Origin: Aralia elata
Taxonomy: Eukaryota; Streptophyta; Magnoliopsida; Apiales; Araliaceae
Assembly: GCA_034770075.1 (NCBI GenBank)
Contig: JAVJAP010000141.1
Location: 248,001-312,000, forward strand
DNA: 64,000 nt
Reading direction: 5' to 3'
Numbering within the stretch: the stretch's first letter is position 1; every line of letters starts with the position of its first letter. A model generated the notes under the pieces. The model was given only the letters and a program-made list of their open reading frames with translations, did no database searches and was not told the DNA's origin. Made by a program: the position numbers and the translations under genes. This document shows, piece after piece, positions 47,309-58,553 of the stretch.

Positions 47309-48862
47309 GGCCGACAGGGTTATCGCAGATGGTCTTCTGGGACATTCCTGGTCCTTATTATCCTTCCAGGTGCCAGCGGGCTTTGTGGAGGGTATTCTGA
47401 GCTATTGGACCCCTGCCCGTCAGGTGTTCAGATTAGGGACATTGGAGCTGACCCCCACTCTCGAGGAGTATGCCCGCTTTACCGGCTTGTCTTTGGATGG
47501 TCCCTGTGCTAGGGTCACAGCTGGTTCTATGCGCCGTCACATCTTGACTTTTACTGGTTTGCGGAGGACAGTCTTGTTATCGGTGATCACATCAGACCAT
47601 CTAGTTCCCCTTCATTTCCTGATTGACCGATTCGGTTCACCCGACAGTTTTTATCTATTCTCTGGTATTTTTCTGTATCTGAGGAGCGCTGGGGCACTTT
47701 GAGAGTAGATGTTTTGATGGCTTGTGTTATCTTAGTTTTGTATCTGCCAGCCGGACCCGATCTGTTGGATATGCGAGTTATTGCGGCCACTAGAGCCCTT
47801 CAGGAGGATCACACCATTATTCTCATGATACTAGTAGATACCTACATGTCAGCCTCATATTGTCAGTCTTTCCGAGGCAGAGTATTCAGAGGGAGCTCTA
47901 TTTTGTTGTATGTATGGTTTATGAGCCATCTCAGTCCCATCGGTCATTCCCGTCGCCATGGGTTTTGCTTCAACCACGACATAGCCATGCAATTTTCGTT
48001 CCGTCCCGTGAACTGTATTGATGCGGCTTCCTGGATAGAATTCTTATCGGCTATTGAGGAGGCCTTTCACCTCTTAATCTATTCGGGTTATTGCTCCTTC
48101 ATGAGCTTCTCGACTCATGTGCCCACCTTGGATTTCATCCCTATTTCTGGCTTGAGGGGTGTGACGACTTATCATCCCTTGGCGGTTATGGGGCAGTTTG
48201 ATCAGATACAGGATTTTCACCCTTTCACGGGCGCAGCCGACTACCGATTCCTCATATCACCCCAGACAGAGAGAGATCTACTGCGAGTATATGATCTTTG
48301 GTCTCGCAGGGTCTTTGCCGAGTATAGTGAGAGCTGCCCCATTCAGACATCTGCTTATGTGCAATGGTTGCACAGAGACTCTGATATGGTTGGTTTGAAT
48401 CAGACTGGAGTATTTGATGACTCTCGAGTGATTTTCACAGATGATACCACCCCAGAGGTATCTGTTCCTCCTAAGTCTACAGGGGTGATGTCCGGACCTG
48501 ATTTAGAAGGCTTCTCCACTCCCGCCCATATTCCTTATTCTATCTCAGCTGATTCTGCCCCTAGTCGGGTTACTGTGGATAGCCGGATCCGTCTAGCCTT
48601 GATTACTACTGAGGCTGAGAGGCATACTGCTCTTGTTGAGAGAGATGCTGCCATTCTGGCCAGAGATGCTGCCCTCGCTGACAGAGACGCCATTGTATTG
48701 CAGACTAGGGCAGTTATGGATGCTCACTCTGAGACTGTTAGCCGAGCCATTGCTTTATTGGATCGCATCGACATGATGGGGCAGCAGATTGTAGGGGATG
48801 TCGATGCTTCAGATCTATCCACCACTTTATCCATCCTGCTTCAGTTAGTTTCAGATTTGTAG
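47309..48862 (+). pseudogene. Antisense accessory ORF of element H (plant-mobile-domain-like, DUF7745-type)
   Basis: Runs opposite to gag-pol, between pol and the tandem repeat, the place and direction of the antisense ORF of Retand-type elements. The N-terminal part reads in one frame to TGA at 47700: LSYWTPARQVF, ELTPTLEEYARFTGL. A +1/-1 shift between about 47640 and 47680 then leads into a 1.2-kb frame: EERWGTLRVDVLMACVIL, FRGSSILLYVWFMSHL, then a C-terminal coiled coil (ERHTALVERDAAILARDAAL). The TPTLEEY and LLYVWFMSHL motifs fit the DUF7745/plant mobile domain group; I place it by memory of the family, not by search. No clear ATG precedes the domain and the repeat opens directly into it. 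Function unknown. Confidence 0.65.
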
Positions 48863-49392
48863 ATCATTTTATTTCCTACATAGACTATGTCAGTTTCATC
48901 GGTTATCGAAAGAGAAATCTTGTAACAAAATGACTCATATATGTAGACATGCATTTAAATTTAGTCATTTTCCCTTTCTTGTCGTATCGTTGCCTTTCAT
49001 TGGATCCTCATTTTATCCAGCTAACCACGATTTTGATATTTCGCCTTCTTTCTTTTCTCAAGTCTTGATGGAGATTTGACAGATATTGCCGCACACCCCG
49101 TTGATTTCATCGGACTGAGTCTTAGATTTTGGCTAACTGTTTGGTTGGGTTAGGGTTATGTCATTTGAGATGAAGCTGATTAGGTGGCTGGTTTCAGGAA
49201 GGTTTCGAGGGTATACGAAGGTTTTTCTGGCAGTTGGGAATCGATTTTGGTTAGAAAAAGTATTATTTTGTAGAGAAATGGACCGTGCCGTGATGGCTGC
49301 CTACGTACTCCCACAAGTCGGGAGATCAGGTCCTACGTAGTTCGCTCTTCACAGGAAGAGGAGAAAATGATGATGATGAATCTTTTTTTTTT
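48863..49392. other. Gap between antisense ORF and pol of H
   Basis: Gene-free. It would hold the 3' ends of both convergent transcription units. A run of T's is at 49382-49394. The small frame 49158-49340 is not supported. Confidence 0.6.
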
Positions 49393-52300
49393 TTAGGCGT
49401 AGAACCGCTTCACCGAGTCAGAATTTATGGGCTGTGGAAACACCTCACCGTCCATCTCTTGCAATATGAGGGCTCCTCCGGACAGCACTTTCTTAATCAC
49501 AAAAGGTCCTTCCCAGCTCGGGGCAAACTTCCCTTTGGCTTCGTCTTGACAAGGCATGACTCTTTTTAGCACTAGGTCATTTTTCTTGAACTTCTGAGGT
49601 CTTACCTTTTTGTCGTACGATCGAGAGATTCTTTGCTGATATAACTGACCGTGCAAAACAGCAGCCACCCTCCTTTCATCAATTAGGGCCAATTGGTCGT
49701 ACCGACTTTGCATCCAATCCTCCTCGTTTATCTGAGCATCAATCAAGATTCTGAGGGACGCCATCTCAACCTCAACCGGCAGAACCGCCTCCATTCCGTA
49801 TACCAAAGCGTAAGGGGTTGCCCTTGTAGAAGTATGCACCGACGTTCTGTACGTCAGCAGGGTGAGAGGTAGCAGATCCGGCCATCCCCGATGATTGGCG
49901 GACATTCTCGCCATGATCTTCTTGATATTCTTATTTGCAGCCTCCACTGCCCCATTCATCTTAGGACGGTAAATGACAGAATTGAGGTGTTTGATCTTAA
50001 ACTGGTCACATAATTCCTTTATGAGGGCATTATTCAAATTCTTGGCATTGTCGGAGATTAAGACCTCAGGTTGCCCGTATCGGCAAATGACATTATTCTT
50101 GATGAAACGGACGATGATCTCCTGAGTTACTTTGGGGAAAGATGCTGCTTCTACCCATTTAGTGAAGTAATCGATCATGACAAAGATAAATTGGTGTCCG
50201 TTGCTTGCTTTGGGCTCTACTGGTCCGATTACATCCATACCCCACATTGAGAATGGCCAAGGGGAGGTCATATAATGCAGCTCATTGGGAGGCGCATGGA
50301 TTACGTTGTCGTGCGCCTGGCATTGGTAACATCGTTTGACATGATCATCGCAGTCGGCTTTCAGTGTTAACCAGTAATGCCCCATTCTCAAGATCTTTTT
50401 GGCCAGCATCGGTCCACTCATGTGTGGCCCACACACTCCACCATGTATTTCGTCCATAATCTTTTGGGCCTGCGTTTCATTTACACATCGCAATAATCCC
50501 AAACCGGCATCCCTCTTGTATAGTGAATCCCCGCTCAGATAAAACTTCATCGCCATCTTTTGGATTCTCAACCTCTCAGCTCGGCTTGCCTGGTAAGGAA
50601 TGGATCTATCCCTCAGATACTCCCTTATGTCGTGATACCAAGGCTGCTTTGGTAGAACCATCTCCTCCAATAATACTGCCACATGTTCCTCGTATGCCGG
50701 GGCATTCTGTACCGCTATTTCAATCGGTGGAACGTCCCTGCTTTTGATTATGTGGATTAAGGAAGCCAGAGTTGCCAAGGCATCGGCAAAATCATTTCGT
50801 CCCCGGGGGATATGTCGGAAAGCGATATCCTCAAATTCTCGCATCAGTTGGATAACACATCGGTGGTATGGAAGCAACCGGAGCTCCTTCGTGCTATACT
50901 CCCTGACCGCCTGTTTGATTACCAGCTCTGAATCCCTAAACACCGCTAGTCTCTTCACTCTCATATCGCGGGCAAAATGGAGTCCCAATATACATCCCTC
51001 ATACTCAGCTGTGTTATTCGAATTACTGAACTACAATTTAGTGGCCATGGGGTATTGCTCTCCGGTGATAGAGACTAGGACTGCTCCGGCTCCTGCCCCT
51101 TCAGCATTCATGGCACCATCAAAATATAACTTCCAGAATTGCCCCTCGTCATCACATCTCGTGTGTAAGACCCAAAATACATCTTCGCACGATAAAGGAG
51201 TTTCTAAAGGCTCCATCCCTCCTGCTGGCATTTCTGACAACTGATCTGCAATTCCCTGCCCTTTCATGGCTTTCTGAGTTATGTATACGATGTCGAACTG
51301 CTGTAAGATTAACTGCCACCTTGACAATCGACAGTTCAGCATGGGCCTTTCAAAGATATACTTTAGGGGGTCCACTCTCGATATCAGGGACGTAGTGTGC
51401 CCATGGAGATAGTGCTGTAATCTCATTGCAGCCCACGCCAAAGCACAACAGGTCCTTTCGATGGGGGTGTAATTCTGTTCACATCGGCTAAATCTCTTGC
51501 TGAGGTAATAGATGGCCTGCTCTTTGCCTGATTCATTCTTCTGTCCCAGCATACATCCCATTGCAATGGCATTGACCGATATATACATAAACAGTGGGAT
51601 CCCATCCTTCGGGGGTACCAGCACCGGTGCTTTTGCCAGCTGCCTCTTAATGGTTTGGAAGGCTTTCTGGCATTGCCTATTCCACTCTTAGGAGACATCT
51701 TTCCTTAACAGTTTAAAAATCGGCTCGCATGTAGTTGTCAAGTGAGATATGAAGTGGCTGATGAAGTTGATTCTTCCCAAAAATCCTCTGATCTCCTTTT
51801 CTGTGCGAGGTGCCGGCATATCCACAATGGCCTTAATCTTCGCCGGATCCAATTCAATGCCCCGATTACTAACCAGGAATCCCAAAAGCTTGCCCGACTG
51901 CACTCCGAAAGCACACTTTGCCGGATTGAGCTTCAAATTATATTTTCTGAGCCGATCGAATAGCTTCTTGAGATGGGTTATATGATCAGATTCTACCCTC
52001 GATTTCACGATAATGTCATCCACGTAGACCTCTATCTCCTTGTGCATCATATCGTGGAATAGGGCCATCATGGCTCTTTGATAAGTAGCCCCCGCATTTG
52101 TGAGACCGAAAGCCAATTGTCTGTAGCAGAAGGTGCCCTAAGGGGTGATGAAAGCGGTCTTTTCCCGGTCTTCCTCTACCACCATTATCTGATGATACCC
52201 CGCAAAGTAGTCAACGAAAGAGTACATCTCGTACTGGGCTGTGTTATCCACCAGGATGTGTATGAAAGGCACTGGGAAGTTGTCCTTGAGACTGGCCTTG

Positions 52301-52867
52301 TTCAGATCTCTATAGTCGACACATACCATTACCTTCCCTCCAAGCTTAGCCACTGGGACTATATTGGACAGCCATTCCGGGTAAGTGGACACCATAATGA
52401 TTCCAGCCTTGAACTGTTTGACGACTTCTTCCTTCACCTTCAAGCTCCACTCCGGTTTTAGCTTTCTTAGTTTCTGCTTGACAGGCTTGAAACCCTCCTT
52501 GATGGGCAATCGGTGTACCACAATGTCGGTGGACAATCCGATCATGTTCTCATGAGACCAGGCAAAAACATCCTCATACTGGCTTAGCAACTCGGTTATT
52601 TCTTTTTTCTGGCTAGGGGTCAGGTCTGTCCCTATCTTGAGCTCTTTGGGTTTGTCAAGGGTTCCGATATTTATGGTGATGGTTTGGTCTAAGTTGGGTT
52701 TGGGTTTGTCTTCGACCCATCCTTTGATCTCGTCAGGCGTGTCGTCATTATCTGTCTCATCCCGCTCAATGCCCATTAAATCGAAATCCAGCTCAATATC
52801 AAAATCATAGTCATTTTTCAAATTTGAAACATCGTTTGTTAGGCAAGAAATACTCAAATTGATACAC
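49393..52867 (-). pseudogene. pol of element H: RT, gRNH, aRNH, integrase (three stops)
   Basis: All in one frame from the intron end. RT (about 52600-51700) has FVDYFAGYHQI and YVDDIIVKS, both catalytic sites intact. The Ty3 RNase H that follows (about 51620-51250) has ISVNAIAMGCML where active enzymes have an Asp, so it is degenerate. An archaeal-type RNase H (YFDGAMN, about 51150-50780) replaces it, a Tat-lineage trait. Integrase has an HHCC finger (HGGVCGPH, CYQC) and a full DDE set (MDVIG, LISDNA, NGAVEAA), and ends FYA-TAG. In-frame stops at 52135-52137, 51685-51687 and 51028-51030 disable it; the first two lie at expected Trp positions (G-to-A), and the third also fits a C/G-to-T/A transition. 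Confidence 0.9.
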
Positions 52868-53040
52868 CTGACATGAAACAAAAATATTTGTCATATATAT
52901 AAGTCGTTTTCCCACAATGATCATCTTTAAAATAACATGACAAAATAACATAACCATGCAAAATTCAAAATAAGGGACAACAACTGGTATTTATTCATCC
53001 CCCACCCTCCGGGGTATACCACCCTGACGCCATATTTTAC
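52868..53040 (-). other. Candidate Ogre-type intron between gag-pro and pol of H
   Basis: Minus-sense donor GAGG/GTAAAATATG at 53041/53040 and acceptor TTTCATGTCAG/G at 52868/52867, 173 bp and AT-rich. Joining gives GG+G, then TGT ATC, so gag-pro (ending SKRG) continues directly in the pol frame (CINLS). The gag-pro stop TAA (53039-53037) overlaps the donor GTAAAA, so unspliced RNA ends after protease and spliced RNA gives the full polyprotein. ATGAC about 25 bases before the acceptor could be the branch site. This matches the known Ogre arrangement. Confidence 0.78.
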
Positions 53041-55623
53041 CCTCGTTTGGATATTATTGGCTCCATCGTCCAGTTGTCGGTGGTCAGATCGGCCGAAATG
53101 CGACAGATGAAAGGCGGCTTCGCATCAGAAACTTCCTCGATGACCACAGCCACATTGCATTGGTCCTTCTTCATAACCTCTTCAGGAATAGTCAGCCCCG
53201 TCCAATTGATGATAGGCACACTCTGTTGGGCTCCTGACGGCGTGGCAACATCCTTCCCTTGTCCACTGCTTACTGACGGTCCAAGGATATAACACTTGGT
53301 TTCAAACTGTTGCATGACCTCCTGCAGGAAATTCTCCTTTTTGGCCGACTCATCATTTGTGGGGGTTAATTTTCCACCTCCTGTCTCAGACATAGGCTCG
53401 TCAGTACCTTGTTCCTTGTTGACTTTCGACATCAGACTTTCGGCCAGTCGAGTTAGGGTCTCCCTTTGAGAGTGTTTCTGTCCTACGCCTCCATAATATC
53501 CCAACCCTGTCTTGCCTATCTGATTGGGTAGTTGAATAGGCTCAGTAATTCCTTGATTGTTCTTTCCCAACCCTTGCCCAGGTCGAAACTTCATCTTCAT
53601 CATTTCTCTAGCAACAAATGTAAGTTCAGGAGAGACCTTAGGTCTTACGGCCGGAGCCCCCAGACATCTGTAGTGGGGAGTATTGATTTCCAGTGCCTGA
53701 AAACTGGCGGGTATAACCGTCTCATCCAAATTAATTACCGGCAGACTATTCCTGTAAGAAGAAGGGTCATTATGCTCCGCAGAGACCGTCACCAGGTTCC
53801 CGTCGATGATAAATTTACTTTGCTGGTGTAGCGTAGAGGGAACTGCCCCGGCCATGTGTATCCACGGCCTTCCCAATAACATGTTATAACTTGCCGCGAT
53901 ATCCAGGACTTGGAATGAAATATCGAAAGTACAAGGCCCTATTTCCACAGGCAATTCTATTTCCCCCATCGTATCCTTCCGGGATCCATCAAAGGCTCGC
54001 ACCACCACATAACTGGCCCGTAGGCGCTTAGGATTGACGTTCATTTTTTCTAATGTACTGAATGGACAGATATTCAATGCTGATCCCCCATCAATTAGTA
54101 CCCCATTCATAACATATCCTGATGAGACTGCCGCAATATGCAGCGGTTTCCGATGCCCCCTTCCCTCTTTGGGGATATCATCATCTGTGAACGATATTAC
54201 ATTGTTTTCTAACAGATGGTCCACTAGATGGCCGAACCCTTCTTTGCTAATCACCTTGGGGATGTGCGCCTCCTCTAGGACTTTGGCCAGAATTCTGCAG
54301 TGATCGTCGGATAATAATACCAAATCCATGATAGATATCAGAGTCAATTCCTCGCTCAATACCTTGATCCCCCTTGCTTCTGGATGATTCATCTTCCTTA
54401 AGAATTCCATAGCTTTCTCCTCGAATATCTTTTCGTTCTTCTTCTCTTTGCTCTCAAGGACTCGTCCTGGAAGATATAAAGGATTCCCCCTTGATGTTAC
54501 CGAAGCACAACTGGCCGCCTCCTCTAATACTCCCCCGTAATTCCACGGTACTGTTTTCAGACTGCTAATGAGGATTTGTGGCCTCGCTGCAATAGTGAGA
54601 GGTTTCGGAGCCGTTAATCTGATAGGCCCCTCAGTGATACTCCTGCTCAGACCCGCCAACTTAATTGGTGTCCCTCGTATATTATCCTGATCACTTGTCA
54701 TGCCAATCATCTCATCAATTCTCTTTATATAATTCAGCCTTGGTGGTCCTCCGGCTTCGCTGGCTTCCACCACATTGACCCCTTCCCCATCATGCTTAGG
54801 CAGGGGATTGACTTGAACATTTGGTGACTCTGGTTGCTCCACCACGATCTCCCCGCTATCGATCATGTTCTGAATCTTGTGCTTCAGCGTCCAGCATTCC
54901 TGAGTATCATGACCAGGGGAACCCGAATGGTAGGCACACTTCTTATTCGGGTCAAATCTTCTCCCTTTCGGGTCAATCGGGGGTGCCAAATCGACTATCT
55001 TTCTCTATGCTATTAAGACCGCCAGAATCTGTTCAAGAGGATCCCCAAGCGGGGTGAATACCCGGTCCTTTGTGGCCTCAAACCTTCTTCGTCCGTCCGT
55101 CCTTTGATTATGGAAATTAGATTGTCGGGGTGGCATTATTCTCTGTATTTGCACTGGAGGGCTATCCTCCACCTTCCTAGACGATCCTTGCAGGATGAGG
55201 GAAACATCTTCCTCCCTTTTCTTTTGGGTCCTGCGGGAAGTACTACCATAGTTTCCACTTTGGATTTGCTCCGCAACTGCCTCTAGAGCTGTGAAGTCCC
55301 GGATCTTGCCAGACTTTAACCCCATGTCAACCATTTCTCCATGCTTTATCATTTCGGCAAAAGGTCTTCCAATCCCCGCTATCACTCGCTCATAATAAGG
55401 CGCCTCTTGAATATCCACAAAGGTCATTACCATTTCTGCCTCGCTCATTGGGGGATTTACCTGTGCAGCCATACCCCTCCACCGCTGTGCATAGTCCCTA
55501 AAAGATTATTTTAGTTGCTTCTTGATCTTTGTCATCTGATATCTGTCAGGGGCCATCTGTGCCTGGAAACTGTATTGTGTCAAGAAAGTATGGGCCAACT
55601 CCTCTCAGTTGTGGATCCGAGCA
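53041..55623 (-). pseudogene. gag-pro of element H, 5' end cut by J
   Basis: A single frame with stops at 55605-55607, 55506-55508 and 55005-55007. gag: FRDYAQRWRGMAAQV, then a zinc knuckle-like CAYHSGSPGHDTQEC near 54940. Protease: LIDGGSALNI near 54090, with the Asp-Gly-Gly form of the catalytic triad common in Tat elements. Downstream, a G-patch-like motif (RPGQGLGKNNQG, near 53580) may help nucleic acid binding, as in some retroviral proteases. The frame ends in TAA at the intron donor. The N-terminus of gag is missing because J is inserted at 55624. Confidence 0.88.
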
Positions 55624-57240
55624 TGTTGGGATATTTGTATGAATAACAAATACGACTCATACACGCAAGTGCACGTGATCCACAAGTAATATAAAGTAAG
55701 TAAAGTATCGATCCCACGAGGAATTGGATTGCATTTATGACTACAAACACCGATTTTATAATTAATTTGATCTCTTTAAACAATTGATTTTTAGCTATGA
55801 GATTATCTAACGAATACTAATGAAACAAATAGAACAAATTATGGTTGTACAAATACAGATTTTATGGGCTTGGGATTATAATTTCACTTAATGCGAACTT
55901 AGATTTCCATGCTTCCTATTGTTGCTAATTGACTACTATGGAATGTTGGTCGAGAACACGAATGTAAAATATGACCATCTCTCAATGTACCATATTCATA
56001 TCACATTAAATCCACAATTGATAGAATGAATGTGAACACCCTAGATGACTAACGCACTATATCTCTATGTGAATTACAATCAAAAGGGTTTAAGAGCAAG
56101 TCCTCAATTGGCCACATATGGTGCTTCGGTATATCTCTATCCTAAGCACGAAACATAATATCACGAGGAATGTAATAATTATGAACATATGCTAACATAA
56201 TTAGATCTCAATTTATATTTCCTTTCTCAATTCCATATAAATTATCACTGTAATTGGTGATCAAGCAATTAAACATTAAGTATAGATTATGTTAGACATT
56301 CATTTCATAACCAATTAGCAATAATAAGGAAGCATATCAATTTTTAGTTAAGCAAAAGATCCATTATAATCCCAAGAATTAAACTTAGTTCATAATAATA
56401 ATAATAGAATTCATCATACACAGTTGGTTCTTCATCATAATTACAGAATAGGAAAAATTAATCAAAAACATGAAATATTAATGCTCCCTGTTTTCGTTCT
56501 GCAACTTCTGGTGAATTTCCAAGTTGTGTTGATTCTTGACTTCTTGCTCCCAAGCTTCAATTCAACATCCATATAGCTTCATTCTTTAGTTCCCAAGCAA
56601 AATTGAATCTCAGCTGGAGTGTTTTTATTTTTTGGCTAATGATGCAGAAAACTAACTAATTTTCGTGTAGATGGGACTCTCCCAAAAATGAATTCACAAT
56701 TGAATAAATTACATGCATAATTTGTCTTCATTTGACTTATTCTGATTCCCACTAATAAAGTTTTGCTCCACTAGAACCTCAAAATCTGGCATTGCATGAT
56801 TTCCTGATAATGCTGCTTCGTTGGATGGAACGTGCTGCATGGCTGGCTGGCGACAGGCACAGCTGCACCGGCGCCCTTTGTAAAAGGGGCGCAGCTGTGC
56901 CGGGGGCAGGGAAGGAACAGGAGGGGCACAGCTGCGCCGGCCTCAAGGCCAAGCAGGGCGCAGCTGCGCCGGCTGCCAGTCTGCTGCTGTGCTGCTGTAG
57001 CTTGATTTCTCGATTCTCGTGTCCTGTACAAGCAACAAATAATCAAATAGCTCCCAAGCAACAAATGCAATAAAACCCGTGTCAAATATACCAAAAACTG
57101 TGCAAAAGTCATATAATGAGACTAGTAAATCAAAACCGAAAGAGAGGGAAAAATGCATGAAAACGTACTAAGTAGCTATTAGATAAGCAACAAATGAAAC
57201 CAAATAGTATCCAATAAGTAGGTATGAAACCTACTTATCA
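55624..57240 (-). mobile_element. 3' LTR of Athila element J (1.6 kb)
   Basis: Minus-sense start TGATAAGTAGG at 57240 and end ATATCCCAACA at 55624. Next to the start, ATAAGTAGGT/ACCTACTTAT form perfect 10-bp arms around ATGAA (57214-57238). Four CAGCTG-centred palindromes occupy 56856-56970. The rest is AT-rich without genes. Confidence 0.88.
56856..56970. repeat. Four GGCGCAGCTGCGCC-type palindromes in LTR J
   Basis: At 56856-56869, 56888-56901, 56925-56938 and 56957-56970. The last is perfect (14 bp); the others have G/A or C/T changes in the arms. The same motif returns in the J internal region at 59710-59930. Confidence 0.9.
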
Positions 57241-57279
57241 AATACCCTCAAACTTAAATTGTTGTTTGTCCTCAAGCAA
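57241..57279 (-). other. Polypurine tract of J with adjoining hairpin
   Basis: Minus-sense TTTAAGTTTGAGGGTATT abuts the LTR. TTGCTTG and CAAACAA (57262-57279) form a one-mismatch stem around AGGA, as in element D. Confidence 0.8.
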
Positions 57280-58553
57280 TTATAATGAAATAAATGCAAA
57301 CATGAATGCAATGCAATAATCTAAGAATGCACCATGACCCTCATCAATTAGTAAACAATCCGGAAGTTTTGCCTCAGAAGAGTCTAGCGTCTCATCAAAA
57401 CTTAGTTCGTGTACCATGATAGTCATGCAACTCAAATCCTGTGGTGAGCGATAACGTGTGTGTGTGCAGTATTCATCAAACTTATAGCAATCCCAATTGA
57501 TTCTCATAATATGTTTCTTAGGGGAAATTTATATACTCAAACTTTCAACAATAACAAAGGGGTAAATATAGTTAAAACCACGTTATGTCTAAATTGGGGA
57601 CCGACTTAGAGGTTATTCGGACTATGACGCTTGGTTGTGCAATGCCTAGTTCCCTTAGGCTATTCAATGATACCCATGTAGCGAGCTTTCGACCAACGAC
57701 TCCCAAACCAATTGGTCTTAGGGCACTAGGTGTAGAGACATCCCCTAGGGCGTACTTACTCGAATATCAAAGGCCACAAAACTAGGCTAACCAAGCATTT
57801 ATTCAATGTTTTTTTTAATAATAATATATATATCAACGAATGCGTTTTACGCTCCATTTCATTGCACAAATGCTCTACTAAGTGTTCCCCCAAACTTAAA
57901 CATGTGTGGTCTTAGCTAATATTTCCCACTATTGCCTCAATCAATACAAACACAACAAATTCCCCCCAGAACTCAATTATGCGAATCTTTTAGGCTACTT
58001 AGTGAGAGAACTACTAAAAACGTGCAAACCGGTTCTATTATAATCAACACAAGACAAGAGTTGCAATCTATCATGGCATTCGACCCAAGTCTTAGCAATT
58101 AGCAAAAATCAAAAAATTTCATCACAGGCACGTGAGGATGTTTACTAATCAAGATACAAGGATCATGCAATTAAACTACATGATGTGAAATGATATGCAT
58201 GAAAAATTCATCATTTTTTTTTTTTGCAAATATTAATAAAACTTACTTAAACAAGCAAATAAACTAATACTAAAAACAGATAATTAAAAGCATCACAAAC
58301 AAAACTAGGCAAGCCTAATACCTCCAAACTTAAAATATGCAATGTCCTCATTGGAGATAAAAGGGTAAAGAGTACTCCCCTAAGCATCGTCCTCGGCACC
58401 GCTAGGCGGTGTGTCGGGCGGAGGATAAGGGATGCCGGAACCGAATGTGGGAAACTCGACGTGGACCCCCTGCTGACTAAATGCCTCCGATAATGCACCT
58501 GCGAAGGAGACGCTGTAATCCCTAAAGCTCGTGTGCAACGCGTCCATGCGGCG
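57280..58553 (-). other. 3' untranslated region of element J
   Basis: No gene called. It holds a GCGTTTTACGC mini-hairpin at 57842-57852 and two further CCAAACTTAAA motifs (near 57887 and 58323), like the spare polypurine motifs of D. Confidence 0.6.

Larger units (their letters stand above)
45022..55623 (-). mobile_element. Element H: Retand/Ogre-like Tat element, 3' LTR to gag
   Basis: In minus sense the order is gag, protease, intron, RT, degenerate RNase H, archaeal-type RNase H, integrase, an ORF on the opposite strand, a 105-bp tandem repeat, polypurine tract and LTR. The dual RNase H identifies the Tat lineage. The antisense ORF and amplified repeat between pol and LTR match the Retand plan, and the gag-pro/pol intron is known from Ogre. 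gag is cut at 55623 by Athila element J (target duplication GAGCA, 55619-55623), so the 5' LTR lies beyond the window. At least five in-frame stops make it inactive. Confidence 0.88.
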
